DNA of 64,000 nt from positions 5,458,501-5,522,500 of the forward strand of contig OY821750.1 in NCBI GenBank assembly GCA_963682055.1, read 5' to 3'. The notes beneath the pieces are model-generated. The model was not told the origin of the DNA. It saw only the letters and a list, made by a program, of their open reading frames with translations, and ran no database searches. Shown here piece by piece: positions 21,867 through 33,198 of this stretch. Source of the stretch: Primula veris. Taxonomy: Eukaryota; Streptophyta; Magnoliopsida; Ericales; Primulaceae. The position numbers and the translations under genes were made by a program. Within the stretch, counting starts at the first letter, position 1, and each line of letters begins with the position of its first letter.

Positions 21867-24139
21867 TTGCCTATATATCATGGTTGCATGTGTCGAGTTT
21901 TAGTGTGAGTCGTATAAATAAAGTTTCTTTAGAGTTCTGACGTGGCTTATACTTTTTTAAGCTTAGGCTGTGAGATTTTGGTTTTAAGCTGCTAGGAGTT
22001 CACAATGGCGAAACTAATGGAGCAGTGTTTGTATAACATTGTGAAAGTTATAATCTGTTGTGGGAATTAACAGTATTTCTTTTATTTTCGTAAAGTTTGA
22101 GTAACTGTAGTCGAGTGTGTAACATCTTGAAATTGAGTCTCATGAATGTATTCCGTAGTTGAGTGTGTAACATCTTGAAATGGGGTATCTTGATTGTATT
22201 TCAACTATTTCTTTTATTTTCCTTACGTTTGACAGTAACCGCAGTCGAGTGTGGTTTCTTTATAAAATGTACAACTTTTTGCTTTAATTAGAGTTTTTAA
22301 TTAATGATTTTCTAAGGATCAGTCTTTTTATCACAATATTAATGTGAAACTTTATCTTCATCCTTATTTTGTTGGAGTGCTTATTTTGGATTGTTCACGT
22401 TATTCTTGATCTAATCAAAAGATAGTTCAATATTTTGCTTTAGTATATTGTAGCCGATGGAACCAACTAGTAATAGACTAGTCGGCCGCACTATTAAATA
22501 AGAGGTGAGAGTTTGAGTGTTATTGCTGAGCAGTTGTGAAATCTCTTGATCATTTTCGATAAGATTAAAAAAAATTAACATTGTAGCTGATGGGGGAAAA
22601 ACTTCATATAAGTTGTCAACCGGTGAATTAACCAAGCTCTGTGTATGTATCATATTATGAAGCTTTTCATGTATGGTCCAATCTCTTGCAGTTTAAGTAC
22701 CCGTAAGTTCGTAATTGAGTCCCTAAAATTTCGAAATGGAGTATCATGATGAACATGTTTAGTTTTTAAAGAGTGGTTTCTTATACAAGCTTGTCATATT
22801 GAAAGGATTGTCATGGATTGGCTTTTGCATTACGCTATTTTCATCTCTATTTTACATACAAAAGCAACAGTTTTGGTTAGTACTTTAATTTCAGCTGGAT
22901 TCAAAAATCATTTGTGAAAAAAAGCTACTTTTCTACCATATTATCATATGTTCTTTTTGCATTTGTACGTATTATTGGTAAAGTCTACGACCGAGTCAAA
23001 TTATTAATCCAAACTTCCAACTACCTCTTCAGCCCTATTAATTACCATTCATTAACCAACAAAAGAAGGTGGTTTTCAGAATCAATTTATGAGTATTTGT
23101 ATTTTATTGACTTTTCTTTAACAAGACGTTTGTCAGTTATAATGTAAAATTCATCTATGCGTATGTGGTTGTAAAGCTTTTTCCAGTAGAAAATTCCAAC
23201 AGTGAAAGCAGAGGACAAATCAAGTGTTAATTAGTTATTATTTCTATTAATTATTATTATTATCACCACTAACTATTGCCCCTAATTTAACTTATTTGCA
23301 TAAAGCTCTAAACAGTACGCATTGGCCACTAAGTCAGTGTAGCAAAGTCGAGACATTTTGAGCTTATTGGAAGTGGACTAAAGTTTAAGTACAATTGCTA
23401 AAATAAAACCTTTTCTTATATATATATATATATATATATATATGTTTGGGAGCGAGACTAAATGAAGAATAACCGGAATATTCTGAAAAAAATCATCTAT
23501 GATGTCTTCCCAAAACAATTATTTGGGATCTAACTTTGTTAGAGCAAGTACACCAGTGACCTCAAAATCATATTTTTCTTTAAATATAAGAAATACTTAC
23601 TTAAAAACAACATGCATCAGTTATCCGAAGCAACACCTTAAATATGAGCTAACACCTCTTTCACTTTATATATAAAGAACAATTGTGTTCACTTAAAACT
23701 TTTTAAATTCTTTCTCTTTTCTCTCGCTATTACTTTATGCCAAATTAAAATATGTGTAAGTGTAAAGTGCTAATTTAAAATAGTTGATAAATGATATAAA
23801 TCAGTAAAAAACAAATATGAGATAAGTGATAAGGAAAACTGAAATATTAATCTATCTTAAAATAAGTAGTTATTGTAAATAAAGAATGCATTTCGATCAC
23901 CTCAAATTCAAGAAAAACGATGAAGAAACTGATGCGCATACTATTACGCATAAGTTGAGAATGTATCTGATTGACGTCAGCAAAAGAAAAATATATTATT
24001 GCCTTATTCCCTATTAATTATACTAACTTTTCATGTTTTTGTTTCATTAGAACCGGTATCCTCATGTAAATAGTTGTAGACTTAATAGTATTATAGTTTT
24101 ATTAATTAACTCTTAAGTTTGAACTCTTAAGTACAGGAA
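21867..24139. other. intergenic, no gene; local duplications and (TA)n
   Basis: AGTGTGTAACATCTTGAAAT recurs near 22113 and 22161 with surrounding similarity (GAGTCTCATGAATGTATT / GGGTATCTTGATTGTATT). A (TA)n microsatellite lies at about 23417-23443. Open frames are short and not recognised. Confidence 0.4.
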
Positions 24140-24566
24140 TCTTCATATATGGCAAGTTCCATGTCATTGGCGGGTTGCCCAAAAGCCATTGTAGAAGCAA
24201 AGAATCGCTTTCGACGTCTCCATGTGGCAGTAGGGCATGGTGGAAGAAGATTTCTTAGAAAAATCTAGGGTTTTGTTGAAGTGTGTTACCAACCCGCATA
24301 ATGGAAAGATTTATATGTGCGAGGATGGTAATGTGAGTGTACTTGAGGATGCTAAATGGCGAGTCTTGGTTAGACTACCCCGATGGGATGAAGGAAGTTG
24401 GTTTTGTGGCGACTTGGCAAGACAAGTTGCTTGTGATCGGATGTAAGCAATATGACCAGCCTCACAACGTATATGTAACTGATACGAAGAGTTACATATG
24501 GACTAAAATTGATATGCCAATGTCTTACTTGGGCGATGTCAAGTCAGGATGTTATTTAAAAATTTA
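24140..24566 (+). pseudogene. F-box/kelch-repeat protein fragment, frameshifted
   Basis: Three reading frames in succession give kelch-like pieces. YGKFHVIGGLPKSHC (near 24149) has the kelch G-K-x-x-V-x-G-G pattern. RVLLKCVTNPHNGKIYMCED is at about 24267-24326. GFVATWQDKLLVIGCKQYDQ, then VYVTDTKSYIWTKIDMP, fill about 24399-24520. The last piece has the beta-blade pattern of F-box/kelch proteins (display word, VYVTD, TxxW). At least two frame changes and missing N- and C-terminal parts, including any F-box, make this a truncated pseudogene. The family assignment rests on the kelch pattern and is moderate. Confidence 0.6.
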
Positions 24567-25189
24567 AGACCCATATACTAGGGTCTTCCTTAATGTGAGA
24601 AAAGAAATTTTTACTAAAAGCATAAGAAACAATGTTGGCTAATTATATATTTGCTTACAATTTCAGTCATATTATTTTCCTAATAGACTGTATGCCTATT
24701 GTCAAAAACTTATAATTAGGATATAACTAAATAAATTATAAGGTATCATTTTCATTGGAAAAAAGTATCATGAATTTGCACTCAAATGAACTAGTTAACT
24801 GCCATAGATACGCGAACTTATAACTTGTGTGCTGTTACAATTCAATGCTTGTATTTACGAAATTGCTCATATCATTACGAGTATGTTCATTGAATGAGAT
24901 ACTCAATACGAGAAAAACCAATTGAAGAAGCCACTTCTAGAACCAGCTTAACAGTTGAGAAAATGTTTTATAAATGGCAAAAATACATTTTAATATTTCC
25001 TTGATAACAGTTTAATTTTAGAAATTGATTTGTGATTCTGATATCTGTACTGTCAATTTCCTACAAAGAGCATATATATATATAGAGTTGTAGACAAGTT
25101 AATTGGATTTTTTTTATTGAATGTTTCCTGAAAAACTGACTTGCCTTCGGAGTTATTTATATTTACGTGTGTTGTTGGTTACCTTCATT
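24567..25189. other. gene-free stretch
   Basis: AT-rich sequence with a short TATATATATA run near 25073-25084. No gene, inverted repeat or LTR signature was recognised. Confidence 0.4.
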
Positions 25190-26425
25190 AGTTGATATGT
25201 GCTATAACATTGTTGAGTAAGTAACAATTTTCTTGGATTTTGATTTGTAATTAGATTTGAAAAGTTGCATATTTTGGTATTTTTTGTTTCTTGAACGGTT
25301 TATTTATACCCCAAAATATTCAAAACATGACAACTCTGAAAATAAAGCTAGTACTTTTCTGATCTGTGAATATAATCCATTCATGATGTCAAGGAGTTGA
25401 CGAATAGATTGGATATTTTAAATTTACATGTTCAACATGTTGATGTTTAAATGCGATTGCGTGAGTACCTGCAAAGATTATCACATATGCGGTGAGAACC
25501 CTTAACTGTTAACATATAATAATAATATGATTATAAAAATAAAAAAATAAAAAAATGTTAACATGATAATAATGATTATACAAAAAAATACATTTAAGGG
25601 AAATTTTAATTTAAGTTGAAAAGTTATTCTCTCGTAAATTATTTCTAATCAAAATTTGAGAATATCTTGCACTTGGAAATAATTATTACACGTAAGGTAA
25701 AAGTTTATAAGAAAATAAGGATATTAAAGGAAAAATTATAAATCAAACAAATTTATGAAAATATAGGAGTTGTATGCAACTTATAAGTTAAAACAACTTA
25801 ATACAAGTAAATGATAATGTTTTTTAAGTAAAGACCATTTAGTAACATGGAAATAGAAAGTAAGGAAAAAAATCGTTTCTTCTTCGGAGTTCTACCAAAC
25901 ACTTAGAAAATATAAGAAAAATAAAAGAAAATCTATGAAAAAAGCTTCTATGAAAAATCTTTTCCACATAAAACATTTTCCACCAAAATAGACAACGTTT
26001 TGAGAAAAAGTTTTAAACTATCCAGAAAAATATATTTAATTTTAGCTCAATATACATGTATTTTTTTGATATTTATACAGAAAACTTTTAGATTGATAAA
26101 TCATAATTTAATACTTCTACCCAACAAAATACTCACTTTGTTTCCAAATTTTTATCATACTTTACTTTATATATGTGAGTATTATTACCATTTTTATCAT
26201 ACTTTACTTTATATATGTGAGTATTATTACCATCAAATAGTATATGAGGACATATCTTACCGCCACTACAAAAACATGTTGAAACGGCGAAGGATATAGT
26301 TGCTTCAACTTTATAGCACAAACATTATAGCTACGGCTTTGTGACGACTTTCGGTCGAAGCTAATTTGATATTTTTTCTTTTGAAACTTTCTATAAGCAA
26401 TTAATGTTTTTAACTATCATATTTG
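25190..26425 (+). repeat. 1.2-kb dispersed non-coding repeat, copy A
   Basis: The segment starts TTGATATGTGCTATAACATT and ends near TAATGTTTTTAACTAT. It recurs nearly unchanged at 52586-52957 joined to 59687-60549 (copy B, split by a Copia element). A more diverged copy is at 28125-28475 plus 29885-30214 (copy C). Copy A lacks ~75 bp present in copy B (around 59976-60050) and has a 42 bp internal duplication (about 26146-26231) absent from B. Near the 3' end CACTACAAAAACATG suggests an embedded CACTA-type terminus. No coding capacity; the parent element class is unknown. Confidence 0.8.
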
Positions 26426-28124
26426 ATAATTTTTTTTTTTAATGAAATGAATATGAGATTGGTATCTCTTGTTTCCCCAACTTAAGAAATGAGAAACCAA
26501 TTACTATTTATTATATGCACAATGATTCATACTAATGTTTGTGCAAATATAATACACTTACTGTATAGGGATGTATAAGCAAATACAAACATTAATACCC
26601 CTCTCAATAAGCGGTATAAAACATAAAAAATGTAATAAACAAAAAACAGAAATATATATCATACCAATAAAAAACCAACATCCGCCAACATTGCATTTTC
26701 TAACTTATTCATGGTCTTTGCTTGTATGTGGAGGGAGTTTTATAAGATTTTAGACAAGTTGCTAACTGGGGTAAACTTTCATGACTTTTATCTCATATGT
26801 TTATGCCGATTGTTGTTTTGATTTCTTCGAATTTAAGCAATATATTCGTGAGCAACATGCGAAAAACCTTAAAATTTTCTTCTCGCTCTTTTCGTTAAGT
26901 TTCTTTAGAACATTTACAACTAAACCTTAAAATCAGTAATATCAAGCCCAACTATCTAGTAATCGGGAATTCATTTTCGTTGAACATATCAATCAAATCT
27001 AGTGGTGTAAGCTTTTCAAATCCCTTTTGAAATTGAGTATTTTTATGGAGCATCTGAAAACTCAATTGATAATCGGCTGTTAGTTGAGCAATCTCATCAA
27101 CATTTTCTTATATAACAGACAACTCTTCCCCTCCTTTGAGCGATTCATATAATTTTTCAAATCGTCAGTAGTGGGAGCACCGAAACCGTAAAACGAAGTG
27201 ATAGATCTCACAAACTTTTGATACATTCTTTCAAATCAAGTAGGGAACGATATTTCACCAATTCCACAGAACACATTTCCTTTAACTTTTCGAGGAAGAA
27301 CAGAGTGAACGGAATATCAATGTTAATACCAGTATACAAAACATTGACTATAATTTTTCCGAAAACAAAATATTATCTTACATTTTACTAAGTGGTTGAA
27401 TTAGGTTCTGGATTGTACCCGTTACCTGAATCTTTTGTAGTCTTACACAACCCATTTTTCACAGATATTAGATTGGAGATCTTTACGATGGAATAGAGAA
27501 AATACATCATCACTTCGCCTTATGTGGGAAACCAATCACATAAATGTGTAATGATCATTTAGTTTAACCAAATCTCGTAAAAAGATTGGAACTATAAAAT
27601 AGGAAAGACATTAGGACGAGATGTATGATTTCGATTCGATCTTGTTTATTTTCCAATTGAGATGTATGGATCCACAAATTTATATATAAATCTTGTTCTT
27701 GTATTTACGAAAATTTGCAAAAAGCTCTATTTGTCATGCCATTATGCAAAAGCTTTTTAGCATCGTTCACTATATTTTGACCCGAACGTTTTCGGGATGC
27801 GATAATAACCAATGAATGGCAGGTGATTTTCCTTGGGTGGATCTTATTTCAATAGGATATAATTCGTAATCCAAAATTACTTCTATTTACGTATAAATAA
27901 TAAAATTTGGCTTTGTTTGTTTCGGTATAAATTTAAAACAACTAACATGTAGTATAAGTTTTTTTCACAAGTATGACATAATTTGATGCGACTTAAAAAA
28001 ATATTAAACATGTATGATAAGTATAATTGTAACTAAAATAAGAAAGAATTCATAAGTTTACAATATCGTTGTATATATAAATCATTAGCTCATGAGTAAT
28101 TATATCTCGAAATACGAAAAGAAA
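26426..28124. other. gene-free stretch
   Basis: No gene was recognised. On the minus strand about 27000-27310 reads with few stops (including a GFGAPTTDDLKNYMNRSKEG stretch), which may be a decayed coding fragment, but no family was identified. AGTTAAA is repeated several times at 28128-28158, at the junction with repeat copy C. Confidence 0.35.
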
Positions 28125-29594
28125 AAGTTAAAAGTTAAAAGTTAAAAGTTAAAAGTTAAAAAATTAAGAAATGGTAAGATAATAATCATGATTATAAAAA
28201 TACATTAAAGGTAACAAAAAATCAAATTAAAAAATTATTCTCATGTAAATTATTACCGATCAAAAATTGAGAATATCCTATGCATGGAAATAACTTATTA
28301 TAAGTAAAGTAAATCTTTTTAAAAAAAATAAGGTAAGCAAAGGATTTTTTTAAAAAACAAATTTATGAAAATCTAGGAGATGTATGCCACTTATAAGTTA
28401 AAACAATTTGATAAAAGTAAAGAGTAATGTTTTTAAGTAAAGACCATTAAGTATCATGGAAATAGAAATTAATAAAGAGTAAAGCTAACAAGGAAGGGCT
28501 GCCCTGCTTTTACATTTGTCCAAGTCTCAAATTTTGTTGTTGCTCAGTGATATTATTAAGCAAAAAAAATTTCTTTTTATTTGGGTTACATTCCATGGTT
28601 TTAACAACAAATAAATAAAATTAACCTAAACAAATAGTGTGTTCATAGAAAAAAAACAATTAAACCAAATAAATAATTTAAAAGACATAAAATAATTGTT
28701 ATTGTATTAAGAATGCATAAGATTAGAAATGTCAAAAAAATAAAGTGTTGTTGAAAATGTGTGAACTTGGATCTTTCAAAAGTTGATAAGTTTATAACCA
28801 TTTGGCCTACATATACATGATAAATTTAAACAATATATATATTATTTATTCTATGTTACCCTAAAAAAAATTATTTACCTTCTTGTCCAAGACTCAAGTT
28901 TTACTGGGCTTGGACCTCCCCTGCTAACAAGTGTCCGATGCACTTGTTAAGAAAGTTAATTAAGGTAACACATATAGCCACTATAGTCTACTTAATTAAT
29001 ATTTTTAATTATATATGTAAGTACTTAACCAGTCAATGTATGCAAATCGGTAGTGAAGAGTAGCTATGTTAAGAAAATGAATGTATCAATATATTTTTTC
29101 ATTTATTTTTATATTTTAATTCTAAATATTTTTAGAGGGGATTTCAACAAAATATTTTATTGTTGAGAGTAGTCACAACTACTTATTTGTTTAAATGAGT
29201 TTTTATTGTTTTAATTAAATATCTATATATATATATATATATATATATGGGAAATGTTATATGAACATCATGAAAAACACCCAACTAGACACTTTTTCGT
29301 AAAAACGCTCCAAATCAAGATTTGGTTAATGCAAATCTCCACGGTTTCACGACGGGAACACAAATATGCGTCTTGTTTTTTTTTCCGAGATGTATAATGA
29401 CATGTTTTGAATTTTTAAATTTTACCATAATTTCGATAACATGTCATTATACATCTCGGGAAAAAAAAAAAAAAACGCATATTTGTGTTCCCGTCGTGAA
29501 ACCGTGGAGATTTGCATTAACCAAATCTTGATTTGAAGCGTTTTTACGAAAAAAGTGTCTAGTTAGGTGTTTTTCATGATGTTCATATATCCTC

Positions 29595-29633
<39 letters not shown>

Positions 29634-30214
29634 ATATCCTAAATATTCTTGATTTTAAGGATTCGGTGTTGTATGAACGTGTAAAATGATTACATTATCA
29701 AATATGTTTTTAATTTTCTTGCTACAAAATATCAAATCTTACCATAAGTCATTAAATGCTAAATTAAGGAATTAATATAATTTGAATGATTAGATAGTAT
29801 CCATAATAAACCTAAATGCATTAATTTATAAATTAGGTTTAAACAATATCTCGGACACTCGTTAGCCAAATCAATTAATAACTATGTAATACGAGAAACC
29901 AATATTTCTTAGTTCATGGTTGAACAAAGATTGATTTTTTTCCTGAGTGCCGCCTGGATTTCTATGAAAAATCTTTTCCACCAAAACAAACAAAGCGTGT
30001 TATTTTTTTTAGTATCCAGAAAAATGTATCTAAATTAGCTCAATATAAATATATTTTTGATATTTACACATAAAACTTTCAGATTCATAAATCATTATCT
30101 AATACTTCTACGCAGAAAAAAAAAAATACTTATTACGTTTCCAAAGAATTATCACGCTTTACTCATATATGTGAGTACTATTATCATGAAAGTAGAAAGA
30201 ATTTTGGAATGGAT
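28125..30214 (+). repeat. dispersed repeat copy C, diverged and interrupted
   Basis: 28155-28475 matches the 5' half of copy A/B (shared blocks TTATGAAAAT-TAGGAG, ACTTATAAGTTAAAACAA, AAGTAAAGACCATTAAGTA). 29885-30214 matches the 3' half (ATGAAAAATCTTTTCCAC, TTAGCTCAATATA, ATATATGTGAGTA). The 28476-29884 interval is foreign and contains the hairpin MITE at 29248-29599. The repeat is interrupted on the right by the solo LTR at 30220. Confidence 0.65.
29248..29599. mobile_element. long-hairpin MITE (350 bp foldback)
   Basis: The left arm (about 29248-29405) and right arm (about 29438-29599) are near-perfect reverse complements around a 32 nt loop. Shared blocks include ATATGAACATCATGAAAAAC, AAATCAAGATTTGGTTAATG, CACGGTTTCACGACGGGAAC and CCGAGATGTATAATGACATG. 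It lies in TA-repeat flanks, consistent with TA-target insertion. The 29322-29531 open frame is only the hairpin translated. A transcript would fold into a ~158 bp stem, a possible small-RNA source. Confidence 0.85.
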
Positions 30215-30219
30215 GGAAA

Positions 30220-32023
30220 TGTCACGCCCCGAATTCCGTGAACACAAACATCAAGGAGTGACCTTTTCAAATAAAAGGAAAAAAGAACCTGTTGATACAA
30301 AATTAAAATTTTAAAAGAAATAACTCGCGAGCTAAAGAAACATTTAAAAAGATAAATAAAACTGTTTGCCAAACGCGGCTACAAGGCAAGATTTATAAAA
30401 GCTAAAAGTTAACAAACGAATGAATTTGCCCGTAGGCTACAACCTCAAAAATGTCTAAGTAAAAATGAAAGCAACAGAAAGAATCCCCGAGCCCATGCGA
30501 TACTTTGCTAATGCTTCTATCCAACGCCTCAACCTAAATTGTACATGAAATACAAAACTGTAACGGTGAGTCCCACGCACATACATAGACGGGACGACAC
30601 CACAAAATACCGTCATTCCATGCCATAAATACAAGACTCACAACAACGACTATGATAGCAACATATAAAAAGAAATAAAATAACGTCATACAACAAGATA
30701 AATTAAATAGCTCCAACACACATCTATAGCAAACATGGACCTCTCATGCCACCTACCCCAGTCCGTAAGGTAGGTCATTCCCGATCCCCTCGGCCGTCTT
30801 CTGTCCCCGGAATTAGGAAGAGACAGAGATCATTGCTAATATAAAAGTAGATTTAAAGTGCGCACTTGGACCTTTCATGCCACTCGCCCCAATCCGTAAG
30901 ACGAGTCATTCGCTATCCCCTCGGCCGTCTTCTGTCCCCGGAATTAGGAAGAGACAGAGACCATTGCTAACATAAAAGTAAATATAGTGCACACTAGGAC
31001 CTCTCATGCCACTCGCCCCAGTCCGTAAGACGAGTCATTCTCTATCCCCTCGGCAGTCTTCTGTCCCCGGAATTAGGAAGAGACAAAGACCATTGCTAAC
31101 GTATAAATATTAGGCCTCCTCCAATAATATTATACTATTCAAATAACACAATGTTTACGTCACTTTAACGCAATTCTACAAAACACATAAACATAGGTAC
31201 TAGATTCACAACTAGCCAACCAACTTCAACAACATAAAATCCCATTCCGGCATTTTAGCAAACACCTTATATGCGCAATCTAAAACTCATCTTTATTCAA
31301 CAATAATTTACCCAATTCTATCAATAACTATAATAACACATAATCAACACATAAAACACGCAACCCATCAATATCCTCATTAATCCAAAATTAAGAGACT
31401 AAATCCTCAACTACTCCAAAATCAAATAAGTGAATTAGACGTACAACAAATAAACCCAATTAACAATTTAAGAACATAATTAAGATAAAAGGAAAAAACC
31501 CCCAATTTATAATAAACGCAAAACCTAATCCTAACATACACACTCGTCTAGTCGCAATGGATAACCCCCGTTACCTTAGAGCGTAGAGGAGGTGCTTCCG
31601 GTAAGAACCCGCTAGTGGTGGTTTCTTCTTCTTATTCTTCTTCTTCTTCTTCTCTCTTTTCTCTTTTTTCTCTCTTGTTTTAGATTTACTGTTTTGAAAA
31701 ATTGGGTTGATTTGAAGATGTAAAAACTGTTTTGAGAAAATTTGTGGTAACGAACTATTTGGTCCCCAAAGTTCTAAAAGTTAACTCTAAATCCAAAAAT
31801 ATTGTTTTACTACTCAAAAATAACAAATTTTTAGAAACAAACCTATTGGGTCCTTTTTATTTATTAAATTAGTAACAGGTTTTTAAAATAAAGTTTTTCG
31901 GAAGAGTTTCGGTTTTTTGGCTAAAAATTAGTCGAGTGACCGGTTTTGGTAAAATTTGAATAAAACGTTTTTGGATAAATTAATTCCTAATTAAAAACAC
32001 TTATAAAAATACGGGATGTTACA
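30220..32023 (-). mobile_element. solo LTR (1804 bp), Ty3/gypsy-like
   Basis: It starts TGTCACGCCCCGAATTCC and ends ACGGGATGTTACA. The flanking direct repeat GGAAA at 30215-30219 and 32024-32028 is a 5 bp target duplication. No internal region or partner LTR lies beside it. On the minus strand it begins TGTAACATCCCG and ends CGGGGCGTGACA, a terminus type common in plant Ty3/gypsy LTRs, hence the strand call. It contains a threefold ~130 bp internal repeat (30737-31110) and a TTC-rich tract near 31625-31655. The small open frames inside are not genes. Confidence 0.85.
30737..31110. repeat. ~130-bp tandem triplication within the solo LTR
   Basis: Units start at 30737, 30868 and 30997 with GGACCTCTCATGCCAC or GGACCTTTCATGCCAC. 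They share CCCCAGTCCGTAAG, CCCCTCGGC, GTCTTCTGTCCCCGGAATTA and GGAAGAGACA. GC content is higher than the surroundings. Probably repeated regulatory or structural modules of this LTR family. Confidence 0.85.
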
Positions 32024-32303
32024 GGAAAGCCAAGCAAGATGCTAGCGATCTATAAATTATCAAATAGATTCGACTCCTTGCATTAGCAAAATCACTGATC
32101 AAGTCGCTTAGGTGTCCGAGACCAGATTAGAGGTGTGCGGAAAAAAGTGCATTTTTGTAAATTAATGACATACAAAAACGATGTTTTAAAATAATATTTT
32201 GTTGTACTACGATTTAGGTTACATTGTTTTTGTGCGCTTTTACCAAATAGGTGCTAGAGAAAGCACATCTTTTTGAAGTTTACGTCGAAGTTTGACTTGA
32301 ATT

Positions 32304-32499
32304 CACTATAAGAAAAAGTTGATTTATCATCATATTTTTTTTTTTTTTATGTTATGTTGCTAAAGTGGTTGTGGCTAAATTTTAGCAACAGTTTAGCAAT
32401 ATAATTTGTTGCTAAACTGTTACTAAAATTTAGCCACAACCAATTTAGCAATATAACCGAAAAAAAATTATGATGCTAAATGAACTTTTTCTTGTAGTG
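32304..32499. mobile_element. CACTA-type MITE (196 bp)
   Basis: Starts CACTATAAGAAAAAGTT and ends AACTTTTTCTTGTAGTG. Target duplication ATT at 32301-32303 and 32500-32502. The interior is a hairpin: TGGTTGTGGCTAAATTTTAG pairs with CTAAAATTTAGCCACAACCA around a TTTAGCAATATAATTTGTTG loop. No coding capacity. Confidence 0.9.
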
Positions 32500-32928
32500 A
32501 TTTGTTTAATACTTAGTATGTTTATTTTGTTATGTTACGATTTGTGTTAAGTTATTTGTTTAATACTTATCATAATTTTTGTTATGTAACTAAATTATTA
32601 GAGCTCTACTATAGCATGCGCCCCCACTCCCCTTATTTCCTCCTCAAAACAAATATAAAATATAAATTAAAAGAGATAATTAATGTTGAGTGCATTCAAC
32701 TTTCACCTGATTTTGATTTACTATACTCAACTATCAATTTTTCGATTTAGTGTACTGGACTAAATAAACTGTTTCGATTTAGTATAATTCCGTCTGTTTT
32801 AAGAGAGAGAAGCTCTGCACGTGACCTCACGTGCATGTGTATTGACGGTGTGAAGGGTAAAATAGTTTTTTCACAAACTTAGCGAGATATAGACTTTTCT
32901 CTCCATTACATCATATATTATTACATAC

Positions 32929-32931
<3 letters not shown>

Positions 32932-32992
<61 letters not shown>
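32932..32992. repeat. (TA)n microsatellite inside the MULE
   Basis: About 30 uninterrupted AT dinucleotides lie between the left TIR and the transposase region. Confidence 0.95.
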
Positions 32993-32997
<5 letters not shown>

Positions 32998-33198
32998 TCT
33001 CTCTCATTGGGTTTATAATTGACAAATTAAAACACAATTACAGGTAAATTAAAATACTATTGAGTGCAATCACAGCTAAAGTAAAGTTGTATTGAGTGCA
33101 ATCACATCTAAATTAGAGTTGCAATGGCATCTAAATTACAGGCAAATTAGAGTTGCAATCACATCTAAATTACAGGCAAATTAAAATACTATTGTGAG

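Noticed and set aside
29322..29531. Small hydrophobic open frame
   Set aside because: It spans the arms and loop of the hairpin MITE, so the frame is incidental.
32674..32690. 9-bp target duplication for the MULE
   Set aside because: Flanks are AT-rich and no identical 9-mer could be placed on both sides; not claimed.
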